DNA of 64,000 nucleotides from Bog-532 sp965277615 (GCA_965277615.1 CBDIDG010000006.1:806001-870000), one strand, 5' to 3'. Shown: positions 33,932 through 43,369, counted from the stretch's first letter. Translations and numbers: made by a program. The notes: a model not told the origin generated them from the letters alone.

Positions 33932-33958
33932 CCTGGTCTTACCCAGGGCAAGACCAGG
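33932..33958. promoter_or_regulatory. Inverted repeat between divergent redoxin and epoxide hydrolase genes
   Basis: CCTGGTCTT (33932-33940) and AAGACCAGG (33950-33958) are perfectly complementary, 9 bases apart. Centred between two divergent starts, it is a good candidate operator for a shared regulator, or a leader hairpin of the redoxin mRNA. Confidence 0.5.
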
Positions 33959-34029
33959 AAGTTACCCGGGCGCGATCCACCCGCCGCCGGCGTGACCGTG
34001 GAAGCAGCCGGCACTAAAGGAGCGCGGAC

Positions 34030-35250
34030 ATGACCGACGACGTACAGCAGGCCAGCGGCGGGCCGACCAGCATCCGCCCGTTCCGGATCGAATTCCCCGA
34101 CGAAGCCCTCAGCGACCTGCGCCGACGCATCAGCGCGACCAGGTGGCCGGACCGGGAGACGGTCCCTGACGACTCCCAGGGCGTGCCGCTCGCGCTGATG
34201 CAGGAGGTCGCGGGCTACTGGGGGACGGAGTACGACTGGCGTCCGTGCGAGGCCAGGCTGAACAGCCTGCCGAACTTCCTGACCGAGGTCGACGGGCTGG
34301 ACATTCACTTCATCCACGTCCGTTCCCCGCACGAAGATGCCCTGCCTCTGATCGTCACGCACGGCTGGCCCGGCTCGATCATCGAGCAGCTGAAGATCAT
34401 CGAGCCGTTGACCAACCCCACCGCTTACGGCGGGAGCGGGGACGATGCGTTTCACCTGGTGATTCCGTCCTTGCCCGGGTACGGGCTCTCGGCCAAGCCG
34501 ACCACCACCGGCTGGGACCCGACCCGCACCGCCCGGGCCTGGACCGAGCTGATGAAGCGCCTCGGGTACACCCGCTTCGTGGCCCAGGGTGGCGACTGGG
34601 GCGCGGCCGTCACGCAGTCGATGGGGATCCAGGCCCCGCCGGAGCTGCTCGGCATCCACTCCAACATGCCCGGGACCGCCCCGGCCGAGATCAACCAGGC
34701 CGTCAAGCGTGGCGACCCGGCGCCAGCAGGCCTGTCCAGCGAGGAGAAGAGCGCCTACGAGCAGCTCAGCAGCTTCTACGCCCTGCATGTGGCCTACGCC
34801 CAGATCCTGACCACGCGTCCGCAGACGATGTACGGACTGGCGGATTCGCCCATCGACCTGGCGGCGTTCATGCTGGACCACGGTGACGGCACCGGTCAGC
34901 CCGGGCTGGTCGAGCTGGCCCTGCGCGGGCAACTGCAGAGCGCGCTGACCCGTGACGACCTCCTCGACAACATCACGCTGTACTGGCTGACCAACACCGG
35001 CGTATCCTCCGGCCGCCTATACTGGGAGAACAAGGCGGACTTCTTCGACGCCAAGCCGATCACGATCCCGTTTGCCATCAGCGTCTTCCCGGACGAGCTC
35101 TACCAGGCTCCGCGTAGCTGGGCCGAGCGCGCCTATCCCAAGAACCTGATCCACTACAACCGGCTGGACCGGGGTGGCCACTTCGCCGCCTGGGAGCAGC
35201 CCGACCTGTTCACGGCCGAGATGCGGGACTCCTTCCGCTTGCTGCGCTGA
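34030..35250 (+). CDS. Epoxide hydrolase (alpha/beta hydrolase with EHN N-terminal domain)
   Basis: A 406-residue enzyme that opens epoxides to diols. The N-terminal EHN domain (IRPFRIEFPDEALSDLRRRI) is followed by the alpha/beta core: oxyanion motif HGWPGS, nucleophile Asp189 in QGGDWGAAV, and catalytic His384 in GGHFAAWEQPDLF. This is the microsomal-type bacterial epoxide hydrolase pattern. AAAGGAG lies before the ATG. The MOSC-reductase gene starts 14 bases after its stop, so the two are probably cotranscribed; together they could serve oxidation and detoxification, but that is inference. Confidence 0.92.
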   Translation: MTDDVQQASGGPTSIRPFRIEFPDEALSDLRRRISATRWPDRETVPDDSQGVPLALMQEVAGYWGTEYDWRPCEARLNSLPNFLTEVDGLDIHFIHVRSPHEDALPLIVTHGWPGSIIEQLKIIEPLTNPTAYGGSGDDAFHLVIPSLPGYGLSAKPTTTGWDPTRTARAWTELMKRLGYTRFVAQGGDWGAAVTQSMGIQAPPELLGIHSNMPGTAPAEINQAVKRGDPAPAGLSSEEKSAYEQLSSFYALHVAYAQILTTRPQTMYGLADSPIDLAAFMLDHGDGTGQPGLVELALRGQLQSALTRDDLLDNITLYWLTNTGVSSGRLYWENKADFFDAKPITIPFAISVFPDELYQAPRSWAERAYPKNLIHYNRLDRGGHFAAWEQPDLFTAEMRDSFRLLR

Positions 35251-35264
35251 CTACGATCGACGCC

Positions 35265-37031
35265 ATGACTGGTGCGGCCACCCTGATCTCGGTGAACGTG
35301 GGGCTGCCGAAGGACGTCCCCTGGCACGGGAAGACCGTGCACACTGGGATCTTCAAATCGCCGGTGGCCGGGGCGGTCATGGTGCGGCGGCTGAACCTCG
35401 ACGGCGACGGCCAGGGCGACACGGCGGGCCACGGTGGTGAGCAGCGCGCGGTCTTCGTATACCAGCTCCAGTCTTACGAGCACTGGGAGCGGTACTTCGG
35501 TCAAAACCAGCGTTACTTCGGGAAAGACGATCGGGAGTACGGCCAGTTCGGCGAGAACTTCACCGTCGACGGGCTGCTCGATGGCGAGGTCTGCATCGGG
35601 GACCGTTACCGGATCGGGGAGGCCGAGTTCGAGGTCACCCAGCCCCGGGTGACCTGCTACCGGGTTGGCATGCGGCTGGGCCAGCCGCAGCTGCCCGCGC
35701 TGCTGGTCAGCCACCACCGGCCCGGGTTCTACCTGCGGGTGATCAGCGAAGGCCGGGTGCAGGCCGGCGACGAGATCGTCAGGACCCGGATCGGGCCGGG
35801 CGCGCTGAGCGTGTCCGACACGGACGCGCTGCTGTACCTGCCGGGCCATGATCCGGCGCTGCTGCGGCGGGCCCTGGACATCCCGGCACTGAGCCCGGGC
35901 TGGCAGGGGTCGTTCCGCGACCTGCTAGCCGAGGCCACGCCCTCAGCCGGGTCCGGCGCCAAACCCCCGGCCGGGTCCGCCGGTGAGCCCGTCGTGGATC
36001 CGGCGCCGGCCTGGCCCGGGTTCCGGCCGCCGCGCGTCACGCGGATCGTCAGGGAGAGCAGCACCGTGTCCTCGATCCTGCTCGACGACCCCACCGGAAG
36101 TCCGCTGCCCGCCGCCCTGGCCGGCCAGTACCTGACGTTCCGGATCGCCGGGGCCGGCCACCCGGCCCCGGTGCGCAGCTATTCGTTGTCATCCGCGCCC
36201 GGGGACGCCGCCTACCGCATCAGCGTCAAGCACGAACCGCACGGCATGGCCAGCAGCTACCTGGACACCGTCCTGCGGGTGGGGGCCACCTTGGACGTCG
36301 CCGCCCCCCGCGGCGACTTCGTCCTGGACGGCGAGGCCGGGCCGGTGCTGCTGGTCTCCGCCGGGATCGGGGTTACCCCCGTGCTGGCCATGCTGCACGA
36401 TCTGGCGGGCCAGCCCAGCCCGCGCGAGGTCTGGTGGATCCATGCCGCCCGCGATCCGGCTGACGATGCGCTGGCGGCCGAAGTGCACGGCCTGCTTGGC
36501 GTCCTGCCCCATGCTCATGAGCACATGTTCTACAGCGCCACGGACGGGCGGTTGTCCAAGGGCAAGCTGGAGCAGCTGGGCTTGCCGGCCGGCGCGGCCG
36601 CCTACGTGTGCGGGCCCGTCGGTTTCATGGCGGACATGCACGATGCGCTCACCATGCTCGGCGTCGACCAGACCCGCATCCACACCGAGCTGTTCGGGGC
36701 CCTACCGCCTATCAACCCGGGCCTTACCGGTCAGCCCCACCGGGCACCGCATCCGCCGGATGGCCCGCCCGGCACCGGCCCGCGGATCACGTTCGCCCGC
36801 AGCGAGCTTTCGATCCCGTTCGACACCAGCCAGCGCAGCGTCCTCGACTTCGCCGACGCCTGCGACGTGCCGACCCGCTGGAGCTGCCGCACCGGTGTCT
36901 GCCACACCTGCGTCACCCCGCTGCTGTCCGGTGACATCGCCTACGCCCCGGAGCCACTGGAGCCCCCGGCCGCGGGTCAGGTGCTGATCTGCTGCGCCCG
37001 GCCCTGGACCGACCTCGTGCTGGATCTATGA
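35265..37031 (+). CDS. MOSC - ferredoxin reductase - 2Fe-2S ferredoxin fusion protein
   Basis: A 588-residue three-part redox protein. Residues 1-170 are a MOSC domain (YiiM-like; NLDGDGQGDTAGHGGEQRAV, then QFGENFTVDGL and PRVTCYRVGMR with the molybdenum-cofactor cysteine). Residues about 240-480 are an FAD/NAD-binding ferredoxin-reductase module (VRSYSLSSAP, then LLVSAGIGVTPVLAML and AYVCGPVGFM). The C-terminus is a plant-type 2Fe-2S ferredoxin with Cys541, Cys546, Cys549 and a fourth cysteine near 580. Such fusions feed electrons to a molybdenum site that reduces N-hydroxylated compounds. A TACGAT hexamer just before the start suggests a leaderless promoter of its own. Confidence 0.9.
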   Translation: MTGAATLISVNVGLPKDVPWHGKTVHTGIFKSPVAGAVMVRRLNLDGDGQGDTAGHGGEQRAVFVYQLQSYEHWERYFGQNQRYFGKDDREYGQFGENFTVDGLLDGEVCIGDRYRIGEAEFEVTQPRVTCYRVGMRLGQPQLPALLVSHHRPGFYLRVISEGRVQAGDEIVRTRIGPGALSVSDTDALLYLPGHDPALLRRALDIPALSPGWQGSFRDLLAEATPSAGSGAKPPAGSAGEPVVDPAPAWPGFRPPRVTRIVRESSTVSSILLDDPTGSPLPAALAGQYLTFRIAGAGHPAPVRSYSLSSAPGDAAYRISVKHEPHGMASSYLDTVLRVGATLDVAAPRGDFVLDGEAGPVLLVSAGIGVTPVLAMLHDLAGQPSPREVWWIHAARDPADDALAAEVHGLLGVLPHAHEHMFYSATDGRLSKGKLEQLGLPAGAAAYVCGPVGFMADMHDALTMLGVDQTRIHTELFGALPPINPGLTGQPHRAPHPPDGPPGTGPRITFARSELSIPFDTSQRSVLDFADACDVPTRWSCRTGVCHTCVTPLLSGDIAYAPEPLEPPAAGQVLICCARPWTDLVLDL

Positions 37032-37070
37032 GAGCCTCGGCCCGGCCGACGGCATGCGACGATTCTTCCT

Positions 37071-39707
37071 ATGCATCCCGGTCTGCGTGACGGCGGAGAG
37101 GTCGTGGCCCGCCCGGCGCTGTGGGAACGGCTGGGTGCCCGGGCCCAGGTGACGGTGGTGTCGGCGCCGGCGGGCAGCGGCAAGACCCTGCTGTTGCGGT
37201 CATGGATCAGCCAGGCGGCCCTGGCCGACCGGGCCGCCTGGGTGCCGGTGGAGCGGGGCGAGCAGGACCCGCAGCGGTTCTGGCTGTTGGTCCTGGACCA
37301 GCTGCGCCGGACGGTCCCCGGGTCGGCGCTGGTGCGCGCGCTGACCGCGGCGCCGGACCTGGACGGGTGGGCGATCGTCGAGCGGCTGCTGACCGACCTC
37401 GCTGACCTTCAGCAACGGCTCTGGCTGGTCATCGACGACCTGCACGAGCTGGGCGCCGATGCCCGGCGGCAACTGGAGCTGCTGGTGCTGCGAGCCCCCG
37501 CACCGCTGCGGTTCGTCCTGGCCACCCGGCGCGACGTGCGGCTCGGGTTGCACCGGCTGCGGCTGGAAGGTGAGCTGACCGAGATCCGCGGCGACGACCT
37601 GCGGTTCAGCCTGCCCGAGGCCCGGGCGTTGTTCCAGACGGCCGGCGTCCAGCTCTCCGATGTGGCCCTGGGCCTGCTGGTGGACCGGACCGAGGGCTGG
37701 GTGGCTGGCCTGCGGCTGGCGGCGTTGTCGCTGGCCGGCCACTCCGATCCGGAGCAGTTCGCGGTGGAGTTCTCCGGCAGCGAGCGAACGGTGTCGGAGT
37801 ATCTGCTGGCCGAGGTGCTGGACCGGGAGCCCGCCGAGGTGCGGCGGCTGCTGCTGCGGACCAGCGTGCTGGAACGGGTCAACGGTGAGCTGGCCGACCT
37901 GCTGACCGGCGGCACCGGCGGGGAGCGGGTCCTGCAGGACCTGGCTGAGGCGAATGCGTTCGTGCTGCCAGTGGACGCGGCCCGGACCTGGTTTCGCTAC
38001 CACCAGCTGTTCACCGGCCTGCTGCAGCTGGAACTGCGCCGGTCCGAGCCGGAGGAAGCGGCCGCACTACACGAGCTGGCCGCGACCTGGTTCGCCCAGC
38101 ACCGGTCGCCGGTCGAAGCCGTCCGGCACGCGCAGGCGGCCGAAGCCTGGGGACTGGCCAGCCGGCTGCTGAGCGACCATTGGCTCGGCCTGTACCTGGA
38201 TGGGCAGGCGGCCACCGCCCACGCCCTGCTGGCCGGGTTCCCCGAGGGGGCAAGCGCGGCCGATGCCGAGCTGGCCGCGGTGGCGGCCGCCGACGCGGTG
38301 GCGCAGGGTTCGCTCAAGGTGGCGGAACGGTACCTGCTGCTGGCCGAGCACGGTTCGGCCTCGGTGCCGGCCACCCGGCGCGGCCAAGCGCGGGCGCTGC
38401 TCGGGGCCGCGCGGCTGCTGCTGGCCTGGTTCGCCGGTGACCTGCCCACCGTGATCCAGCAGGTACACCCGCTGCAGGTGCTGTCCCAAGCTCCCGAGGC
38501 GCCGCCGTCCGGGCGGGAAGAGCTGCGCGCGCTGGCCCTGGTCGGCCTGGGCGACGCCGAGATCTGGACCGGCCGGGTCGACCTGGCCGAGCTGCACCTG
38601 GACCAGGCCGTGGCGCTGGCGAGCCAGATCGGTCGGCCGTATCTGGAGTTCCTGGCCTGGACCCACCGGGCCGAGCTCGAACTGTCCCGGTGGTTTCCGC
38701 GGGCGGCTGAGCTCGGCCGGCGGGCGGTGGAGCTGGCCGACCGGCACGGCTGGACCGATGAGACCACCGCCGGCCTGGCCTGCATGACCCTCGGATCCGG
38801 CCTGGCCTGGCAGGGGCGGGCCGAGGAGGCCGCCACCTGGCTGCAGCGCGCTGAACGGGCCATCCGGCCGGAAGCCGCACCCGCGTCGGCGATGGGCGTC
38901 CAGTACACCCGCGGCCAGACCGAGCTGGCTCGCGGCCAGTTCGCCGCCGCACTGACCGCCTTCCGGTCGGCCGAACGGCTGGCCGGGCAGCTGGCCGCGC
39001 CGCACCCGCTGAACAGGCCGTTGCAGGCCTGGATCGTGCACGCCCTGGCCCGGCTGGGCGACACCGCGCAGGCCGGGGAGGTCCTGGCTGGCCTGAGTGA
39101 CCAGGCCCGGGGCCGCGGTGAAATGCGGATCGCCGTCGCGGTGCTGCGGCTGACCCAGGATGACCCGCACGCGGTGCTGGCTGAGCTGGTACCGGTCCTG
39201 GACGGATCGGCCCGGGTGGGGTGGCAGTCCTGGCTGGTGGAGGCGTTCCTGCTGACGGCGATCGCCCGGGACGCGCTGGGCGACCCGGCGGCCGCGGGGC
39301 AAGCCGTGGAGCGTGCGCTGGACCTGGCCGAGTCCGACGGTGCCCTGCTGTGGTTCCGGCTGCACCCCGCGCCGGGCCTGCTCGAGCGCCAGGCCCGGCA
39401 GCGCACGGCGCACGGCGCTCTGGTGGCCGAGATCCTCGACGTCCTGGCCATGGACACGCCCGCCTCGCCCCGGTCCGGGACCCGGCCGCTACTCGAGCCG
39501 CTCAGCGGCAGCGAACTGCGCGTGCTGCGGTACCTGCCGACCCACCTGTCGGCGCCCGAGATCGCGGCCGAGCTGTCGGTCTCGCCGCACACGATCAAGA
39601 CCCACCTGCGCAACCTCTACACCAAGCTGGGCGTGCACCGCCGGGCCGAAGCGGTCACCGCGGCCCGGGCCCTGCGCCTGCTCGCGCCGTCGGCCCATCA
39701 GCGTTGA
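37071..39707 (+). CDS. MalT-type LuxR-family transcriptional activator (LAL) no. 1
   Basis: The 878-residue regulator has an N-terminal STAND-type ATPase (Walker A SAPAGSGKTLLLRSW near 28-42, Walker B LWLVIDDLHELG near 120), a long TPR-like helical middle rich in Ala/Leu, and a C-terminal LuxR HTH (LSAPEIAAELSVSPHTIKTH, then LGVHRRAEAV). This is the MalT architecture: ligand plus ATP drives oligomerisation and activation. It is a close paralogue of the genes at 59306 and 62017; for example, all three share a stretch beginning LTAAPDLDGWA. It starts 39 bases after the MOSC fusion gene. The inducer is unknown. Confidence 0.9.
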   Translation: MHPGLRDGGEVVARPALWERLGARAQVTVVSAPAGSGKTLLLRSWISQAALADRAAWVPVERGEQDPQRFWLLVLDQLRRTVPGSALVRALTAAPDLDGWAIVERLLTDLADLQQRLWLVIDDLHELGADARRQLELLVLRAPAPLRFVLATRRDVRLGLHRLRLEGELTEIRGDDLRFSLPEARALFQTAGVQLSDVALGLLVDRTEGWVAGLRLAALSLAGHSDPEQFAVEFSGSERTVSEYLLAEVLDREPAEVRRLLLRTSVLERVNGELADLLTGGTGGERVLQDLAEANAFVLPVDAARTWFRYHQLFTGLLQLELRRSEPEEAAALHELAATWFAQHRSPVEAVRHAQAAEAWGLASRLLSDHWLGLYLDGQAATAHALLAGFPEGASAADAELAAVAAADAVAQGSLKVAERYLLLAEHGSASVPATRRGQARALLGAARLLLAWFAGDLPTVIQQVHPLQVLSQAPEAPPSGREELRALALVGLGDAEIWTGRVDLAELHLDQAVALASQIGRPYLEFLAWTHRAELELSRWFPRAAELGRRAVELADRHGWTDETTAGLACMTLGSGLAWQGRAEEAATWLQRAERAIRPEAAPASAMGVQYTRGQTELARGQFAAALTAFRSAERLAGQLAAPHPLNRPLQAWIVHALARLGDTAQAGEVLAGLSDQARGRGEMRIAVAVLRLTQDDPHAVLAELVPVLDGSARVGWQSWLVEAFLLTAIARDALGDPAAAGQAVERALDLAESDGALLWFRLHPAPGLLERQARQRTAHGALVAEILDVLAMDTPASPRSGTRPLLEPLSGSELRVLRYLPTHLSAPEIAAELSVSPHTIKTHLRNLYTKLGVHRRAEAVTAARALRLLAPSAHQR

Positions 39708-39738
39708 ATCTCCGGGCCGAAATCACCCGGATGGTGTG

Positions 39739-40077
39739 ATGCCCGCTCATCCGGTCACCACCCAGGCTCGGTGCATGGATGCTGCGGCTGCGCAAACGTA
39801 CTGGCGGGCCGCTGCCGCCTGCCAGTCCTGCGATCCCGATCTGTTCTTTCCCGTGTCGGTGGCCGGCCCGGCGGCCAGCCAGGCCGCGACGGCCAAAGCG
39901 GTCTGCGCGCGGTGCCCGGTCCGGTCCCAGTGCCTGGACTTCGCCCTCAGTTCCCGCCAGTCGTACGGGATCTGGGGCGGCCTGACCGAGCTGGAGCGGC
40001 TCCAGCTGCTGGCCGACGGCCTGTGGCCGTCGGCCCATCAACTTAGGCTGACAGCTGGTCGAACACCTCGGCCTTGA
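39739..40077 (+). CDS. WhiB-family iron-sulfur transcription factor
   Basis: A 112-residue WhiB-like protein, a family found in Actinomycetota that binds a 4Fe-4S cluster and sigma factor. Visible marks: WRAAAACQSCDPDLFFP (first cysteine), then VCARCPVRSQC (the C-x2-C-x5-C group), and GIWGGLTELER (the G-I/V-W-G-G turn). An extra cysteine in CQSC is unusual. A second possible start is the ATG at 39775. Its last 35 bases overlap the convergent LLM gene, so the C-terminal tail may be poorly conserved. It follows the LuxR-type gene by 31 bases. Confidence 0.9.
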   Translation: MPAHPVTTQARCMDAAAAQTYWRAAAACQSCDPDLFFPVSVAGPAASQAATAKAVCARCPVRSQCLDFALSSRQSYGIWGGLTELERLQLLADGLWPSAHQLRLTAGRTPRP

Positions 40078-40927
40078 TCCGGGCCAGCTGGTCCGCACGC
40101 TCGGCCACGCCGGCGCCAAGGTTGTTGTCGGGCACGATGAACTCGTCAAAGCCGAGGTCGGAGCACTGCCCGAGCTGATCAATCAGCTGCTGGGCCGAGC
40201 CTCCGATGGTCCGGCCGGACGGCGGGGTGCTCCCGCCCAGGTCGATGTGGGCGTTGACCGACCGCCATATCGTCGCCGGGTCGCGGCCCGTCTTCTCGCA
40301 CGCTTCGGTCAGGGCCTGCACCCGGTCGGCCAGGTCTGGGAGGTGCCAGGTGTTCCACTCGCTGGCGTGGCGGGCGGTGATGCGGAGCATGCGCGGCCCG
40401 CGGGTGCCGACCAGCAGCGGCAGGGGCGACTGGACCGGCTTGGGGTCGCAGGGGGCGTCCGTGAAGTTGTAGAACTCGCCGTGAAACGTCGTGGTGTCCT
40501 CGGCCAGCATCGAGCGGACGATCGTGATCGCTTCCTCGAACCGGCTGACCCGCTTCCCGGGCGGCTCGAGTTCGATGCCGTAGGCGTGGTGCTCGTTGAG
40601 CTGCCAGCCCGCGCCGAGCCCGAGCACGAACCGGCCCCCGGACAGCTGGTCGATCGTGGCGGCCCGCTTGGCCAGCAGGGCCGGGTGGTGGATCGAGGTC
40701 GGTGAGACCAGGGTCCCGATGCGGACCCGTTCCGTCACTGCGGCCAGGGCCGGCAGGAGGGCCCAGCACTCGTAGACGTCACCCCGGGCCGGCGTCGTGT
40801 CGCCGGTGTTGGGCATGTAGTGGTCGGCCAGCCAGACGCCGTACCAGCCGTTTGCTTCCGCCCCGCGCACGTCCTCCAGGACATCAGCGGGCGCACGGGT
40901 ATTGCTGGGCCACAGTGAGAACTTCAC
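40043..40927 (-). CDS. LLM-class F420-dependent oxidoreductase
   Basis: A 294-residue luciferase-like TIM-barrel protein of the F420 subgroup: MKFSLWPSNTRAPADVLEDV at the start, WYGVWLADHYMP, then ATIDQLSGGRFVLGLGAGW and LPLLVGTRGPRMLRITARHA. The F420 cofactor is inferred from the subgroup, not shown. It ends inside the WhiB gene (35-base tail overlap) and is followed upstream by the MerR gene on the same strand. Substrate unknown. Confidence 0.88.
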   Translation of the reverse strand: MKFSLWPSNTRAPADVLEDVRGAEANGWYGVWLADHYMPNTGDTTPARGDVYECWALLPALAAVTERVRIGTLVSPTSIHHPALLAKRAATIDQLSGGRFVLGLGAGWQLNEHHAYGIELEPPGKRVSRFEEAITIVRSMLAEDTTTFHGEFYNFTDAPCDPKPVQSPLPLLVGTRGPRMLRITARHASEWNTWHLPDLADRVQALTEACEKTGRDPATIWRSVNAHIDLGGSTPPSGRTIGGSAQQLIDQLGQCSDLGFDEFIVPDNNLGAGVAERADQLARIKAEVFDQLSA

Positions 40928-40964
40928 AAACCAACCCTAGCCAACCCGCCCGGCGCGCCACCGG

Positions 40965-41747
40965 TCAGGCGGGGGGCTCCGGCAGCCGCTCCAGCCGGGT
41001 CCAGCCGGCCCAGCCCCGCTCGCGCACCAGGGCCAGGAGGCGCTCCATCCTCGGGTCGGACTCGACGGCCAGGGCGTCCATGAGGTCGAACGGCAGGTCG
41101 TCGCGTTCCCCCTCGCCGGGATAGGACTCACCGGCGGCGTAGGCCTGCTCGAGCAGCTCGGCCAGGATGTCGGCGAGTTCCTCCAGACGTGGGTCGTGCT
41201 CGCCTGCGTCGCATTCGGAAAGCTCGGACAGGAGCCGGTAGAGCCGGATCATCCGCGGGTCGTCCAGCGCTGCGAGTTTCCCGGGGATCCACTCGCGGAC
41301 GTGATCGGGCCAGCGTGCCGCGACCAGGATCCACCCGTCCCGCTCGCCCTCGATGACCCGCTGGGACGCCCCGAGCTGCCGGAGCCGGTCGAGATAGGTG
41401 ACCACCTCCGGCGGGACCACCAGGCTGTCCCCGGCCGCGAGCTGCGCGATCTGCTTGCGGCTGGTCTCCAGCCGTTCGATCTCGCCGAGCAGATGGCTGT
41501 CAATCCTCTGGATCGTTTCGGCGAAGGTCGATGCGTCGGCTTCGAGCACCTGGCCGATCTGGGACAGCGGCACACCGGCTGCGGCCAGGGTACGGATCTT
41601 GATCAGGGACACGACGGCCGTGGCGCCGTACCGCCGGTAACCCGATGCGTCCCGCTGCGGCTCGGGCAGCAGCCCGATGTGGTGATAGTGCCGTACGGCC
41701 CGCACCGTGACGCCGGCGTAGGCCGCCAGTTGCCCGATCGTCAGCAT
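40965..41747 (-). CDS. MerR-family regulator of the ABC-exporter operon
   Basis: A 260-residue MerR protein: winged HTH TIGQLAAYAGVTVRAVRHYH with HIGLLPEPQRDASGYRRY (residues 3-40), a dimerisation helix, and a large C-terminal effector region with no recognisable cysteine metal site, so a small-molecule ligand is more likely than a metal. It is the third gene of the ATPase-permease-MerR operon, 45 bases after the permease, and a MerR-type promoter lies before the ATPase, so autoregulated drug export is inferred. Confidence 0.88.
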   Translation of the reverse strand: MLTIGQLAAYAGVTVRAVRHYHHIGLLPEPQRDASGYRRYGATAVVSLIKIRTLAAAGVPLSQIGQVLEADASTFAETIQRIDSHLLGEIERLETSRKQIAQLAAGDSLVVPPEVVTYLDRLRQLGASQRVIEGERDGWILVAARWPDHVREWIPGKLAALDDPRMIRLYRLLSELSECDAGEHDPRLEELADILAELLEQAYAAGESYPGEGERDDLPFDLMDALAVESDPRMERLLALVRERGWAGWTRLERLPEPPA

Positions 41748-41792
41748 GCTCTGATCCTGCCCGCATCTCGCCCCGGCCTGGTCGCCACCGGA

Positions 41793-42554
41793 TCAGGAGA
41801 TCCGGCGACGGTAGGAAATGCTGGCCAGCAGGTAAGCCACGACCAGGATGCCGGCACACCAGGCGAAGGCGATCCAGAGGTTGGCGCCGACCGGCCGCTG
41901 GGCCAGCAGGTCCCGGATCGCGTTGACGATGGAGGTCACCGGCTGGTACTCGGCGAACGCGCGGACCGGGCCGGGCATGGTGCCGGTGGGTACGAAGGCC
42001 GAGCTGATGAACGGCAGGAAGATGAGCGGGTAGGAGAACGCGCTCGCACCGTCCACGCTCTTCGCGGTCAGGCCGGCGATGACCGCGAGCCAGGTCAGCG
42101 CCAGGGTGAACAGGATGAGAAGGGCGGCGATGGCGAGCCAGGACAGTACTCCGGCGCCGGAGCGGAAACCCGCGAGGAGGGCGACGCCGATGACGAGCAC
42201 GAGCGAGACCACAGTGGCGGCCAGCGAGGTCAGCACGTGCGCCCACAGCACGCCCGATCGGGCGATCGGCATGGACTGGAATCGCTCGAAGATCCCGCCC
42301 TGAATGTCGGTGAACAGCCGGAACGCGGTGTAGGAGATGCTCGAAGCGATCGTGATGAGCAGGATGCCGGGCAGCAGGTAGCTCACGTACGAGCCCGATC
42401 CGTGGCTGATCGCGCCGCCGAACACGTAGACGAACAGCAGCAAGAGGGCCACCGGCATGATCACGGTCGTGATGATGGTGTCCGGGCTGCGGGTGACGTG
42501 GCGCATGGTCCGTCCGGTGAGGACGGCGGTGTCGCCGAAGGGATGCGTGGCCAT
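41793..42554 (-). CDS. ABC-2-type transporter permease
   Basis: A 253-residue integral membrane protein with six hydrophobic segments (about 28-48, 62-84, 110-133, 142-165, 170-190 and 225-245) and the ABC-2 consensus area YTAFRLFTDIQGGIFERFQS. It forms the export channel with the ATPase encoded 10 bases upstream. The pair resembles DrrA/DrrB-type multidrug or antibiotic exporters. A C-terminal RRR motif follows the last helix. Confidence 0.9.
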   Translation of the reverse strand: MATHPFGDTAVLTGRTMRHVTRSPDTIITTVIMPVALLLLFVYVFGGAISHGSGSYVSYLLPGILLITIASSISYTAFRLFTDIQGGIFERFQSMPIARSGVLWAHVLTSLAATVVSLVLVIGVALLAGFRSGAGVLSWLAIAALLILFTLALTWLAVIAGLTAKSVDGASAFSYPLIFLPFISSAFVPTGTMPGPVRAFAEYQPVTSIVNAIRDLLAQRPVGANLWIAFAWCAGILVVAYLLASISYRRRIS

Positions 42555-42564
42555 GGCTGGTTCC

Positions 42565-43362
42565 TTACTTGGGGTCGCCGACGACGGCGAAGAAGACGTC
42601 TTCGAGGGAGGGCTGCTTCTCGACGTAGGTGACCTCGGCGGGCGGCAGCAGCTGCTTGAGTTCGGCCAGGGTGCCGTGGACGATGATCCGGCCCTGGTGG
42701 AGGATCGCGATGCTGTCGGCCAGCTGTTCGGCCTCGTCCAGATACTGCGTCGTGAGCAGCACGGTCGTGCCCCCCGCGGCCAGCTCCCGGACGGCGTGCC
42801 ACACCTCGATGCGCGCCTCCGGGTCCAGCCCGGCCGTTGGTTCGTCGAGGAAGATGACCGGCGGATTCCCGATCAGGCTCATCGCGATGTCCAGACGGCG
42901 GCGCATGCCACCGGAGTACGCCGCGGCCCTCCGGGCACCCGCCTCGGTCAGCGAGAAGCGCTGCAGCAGATCATCGGCGATGGCGCCCGGGTCCTTGAGG
43001 TGCCTCAGCCTGGCCACCAGGATGAGGTTCTCCCGCCCGCTGAGGATCTCATCGACCGCCGCGAACTGCCCGGTGAGGCTGATGGACTCGCGTACGTCGG
43101 CGGCCTGGGCCGTGACATCGAAGCCGTTGACCCGGGCCGTTCCGGTATCGGCCGCCAGCAGCGTGGACAGGATCTTGACCACCGTGGTCTTGCCTGCCCC
43201 GTTCGAGCCGAGCAGGGCGAAGATGCTGCCCCGCGCCACCTCGAAGTCCACGCCGCGCAGCACACGCAGTTCCTGGTATGACTTCTCCAGGCCCAGCACC
43301 TGGATCGCGGGCCTGTGGATCGCAGGTCCCTGGGCCCGATTGATTGCTGACGGAATGCTCAT
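42565..43362 (-). CDS. ABC transporter ATP-binding protein (DrrA-like)
   Basis: A 265-residue ATPase: Walker A LLGSNGAGKTTVVK, Q-loop SLTGQFAAVDEIL, signature YSGGMRRRLDIAMSL, Walker B PPVIFLDEPTAGLDP and H-switch region TTQYLDEAEQLAD. The daunorubicin-resistance-type ATPases carry the same GLDP/LDEAEQLAD pattern. I chose the ATG at 43362: it lies 7 bases after a -10-like hexamer, so the mRNA is probably leaderless; a start at 43401 would lie inside the promoter. It heads a three-gene operon with the permease and the MerR regulator. Confidence 0.92.
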   Translation of the reverse strand: MSIPSAINRAQGPAIHRPAIQVLGLEKSYQELRVLRGVDFEVARGSIFALLGSNGAGKTTVVKILSTLLAADTGTARVNGFDVTAQAADVRESISLTGQFAAVDEILSGRENLILVARLRHLKDPGAIADDLLQRFSLTEAGARRAAAYSGGMRRRLDIAMSLIGNPPVIFLDEPTAGLDPEARIEVWHAVRELAAGGTTVLLTTQYLDEAEQLADSIAILHQGRIIVHGTLAELKQLLPPAEVTYVEKQPSLEDVFFAVVGDPK

Positions 43363-43369
43363 GACGATC

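Noticed and set aside
41196..42632. 478-codon plus-strand frame across the MerR and permease genes
   Set aside because: Spans two genes on the other strand and their gap; no protein character.
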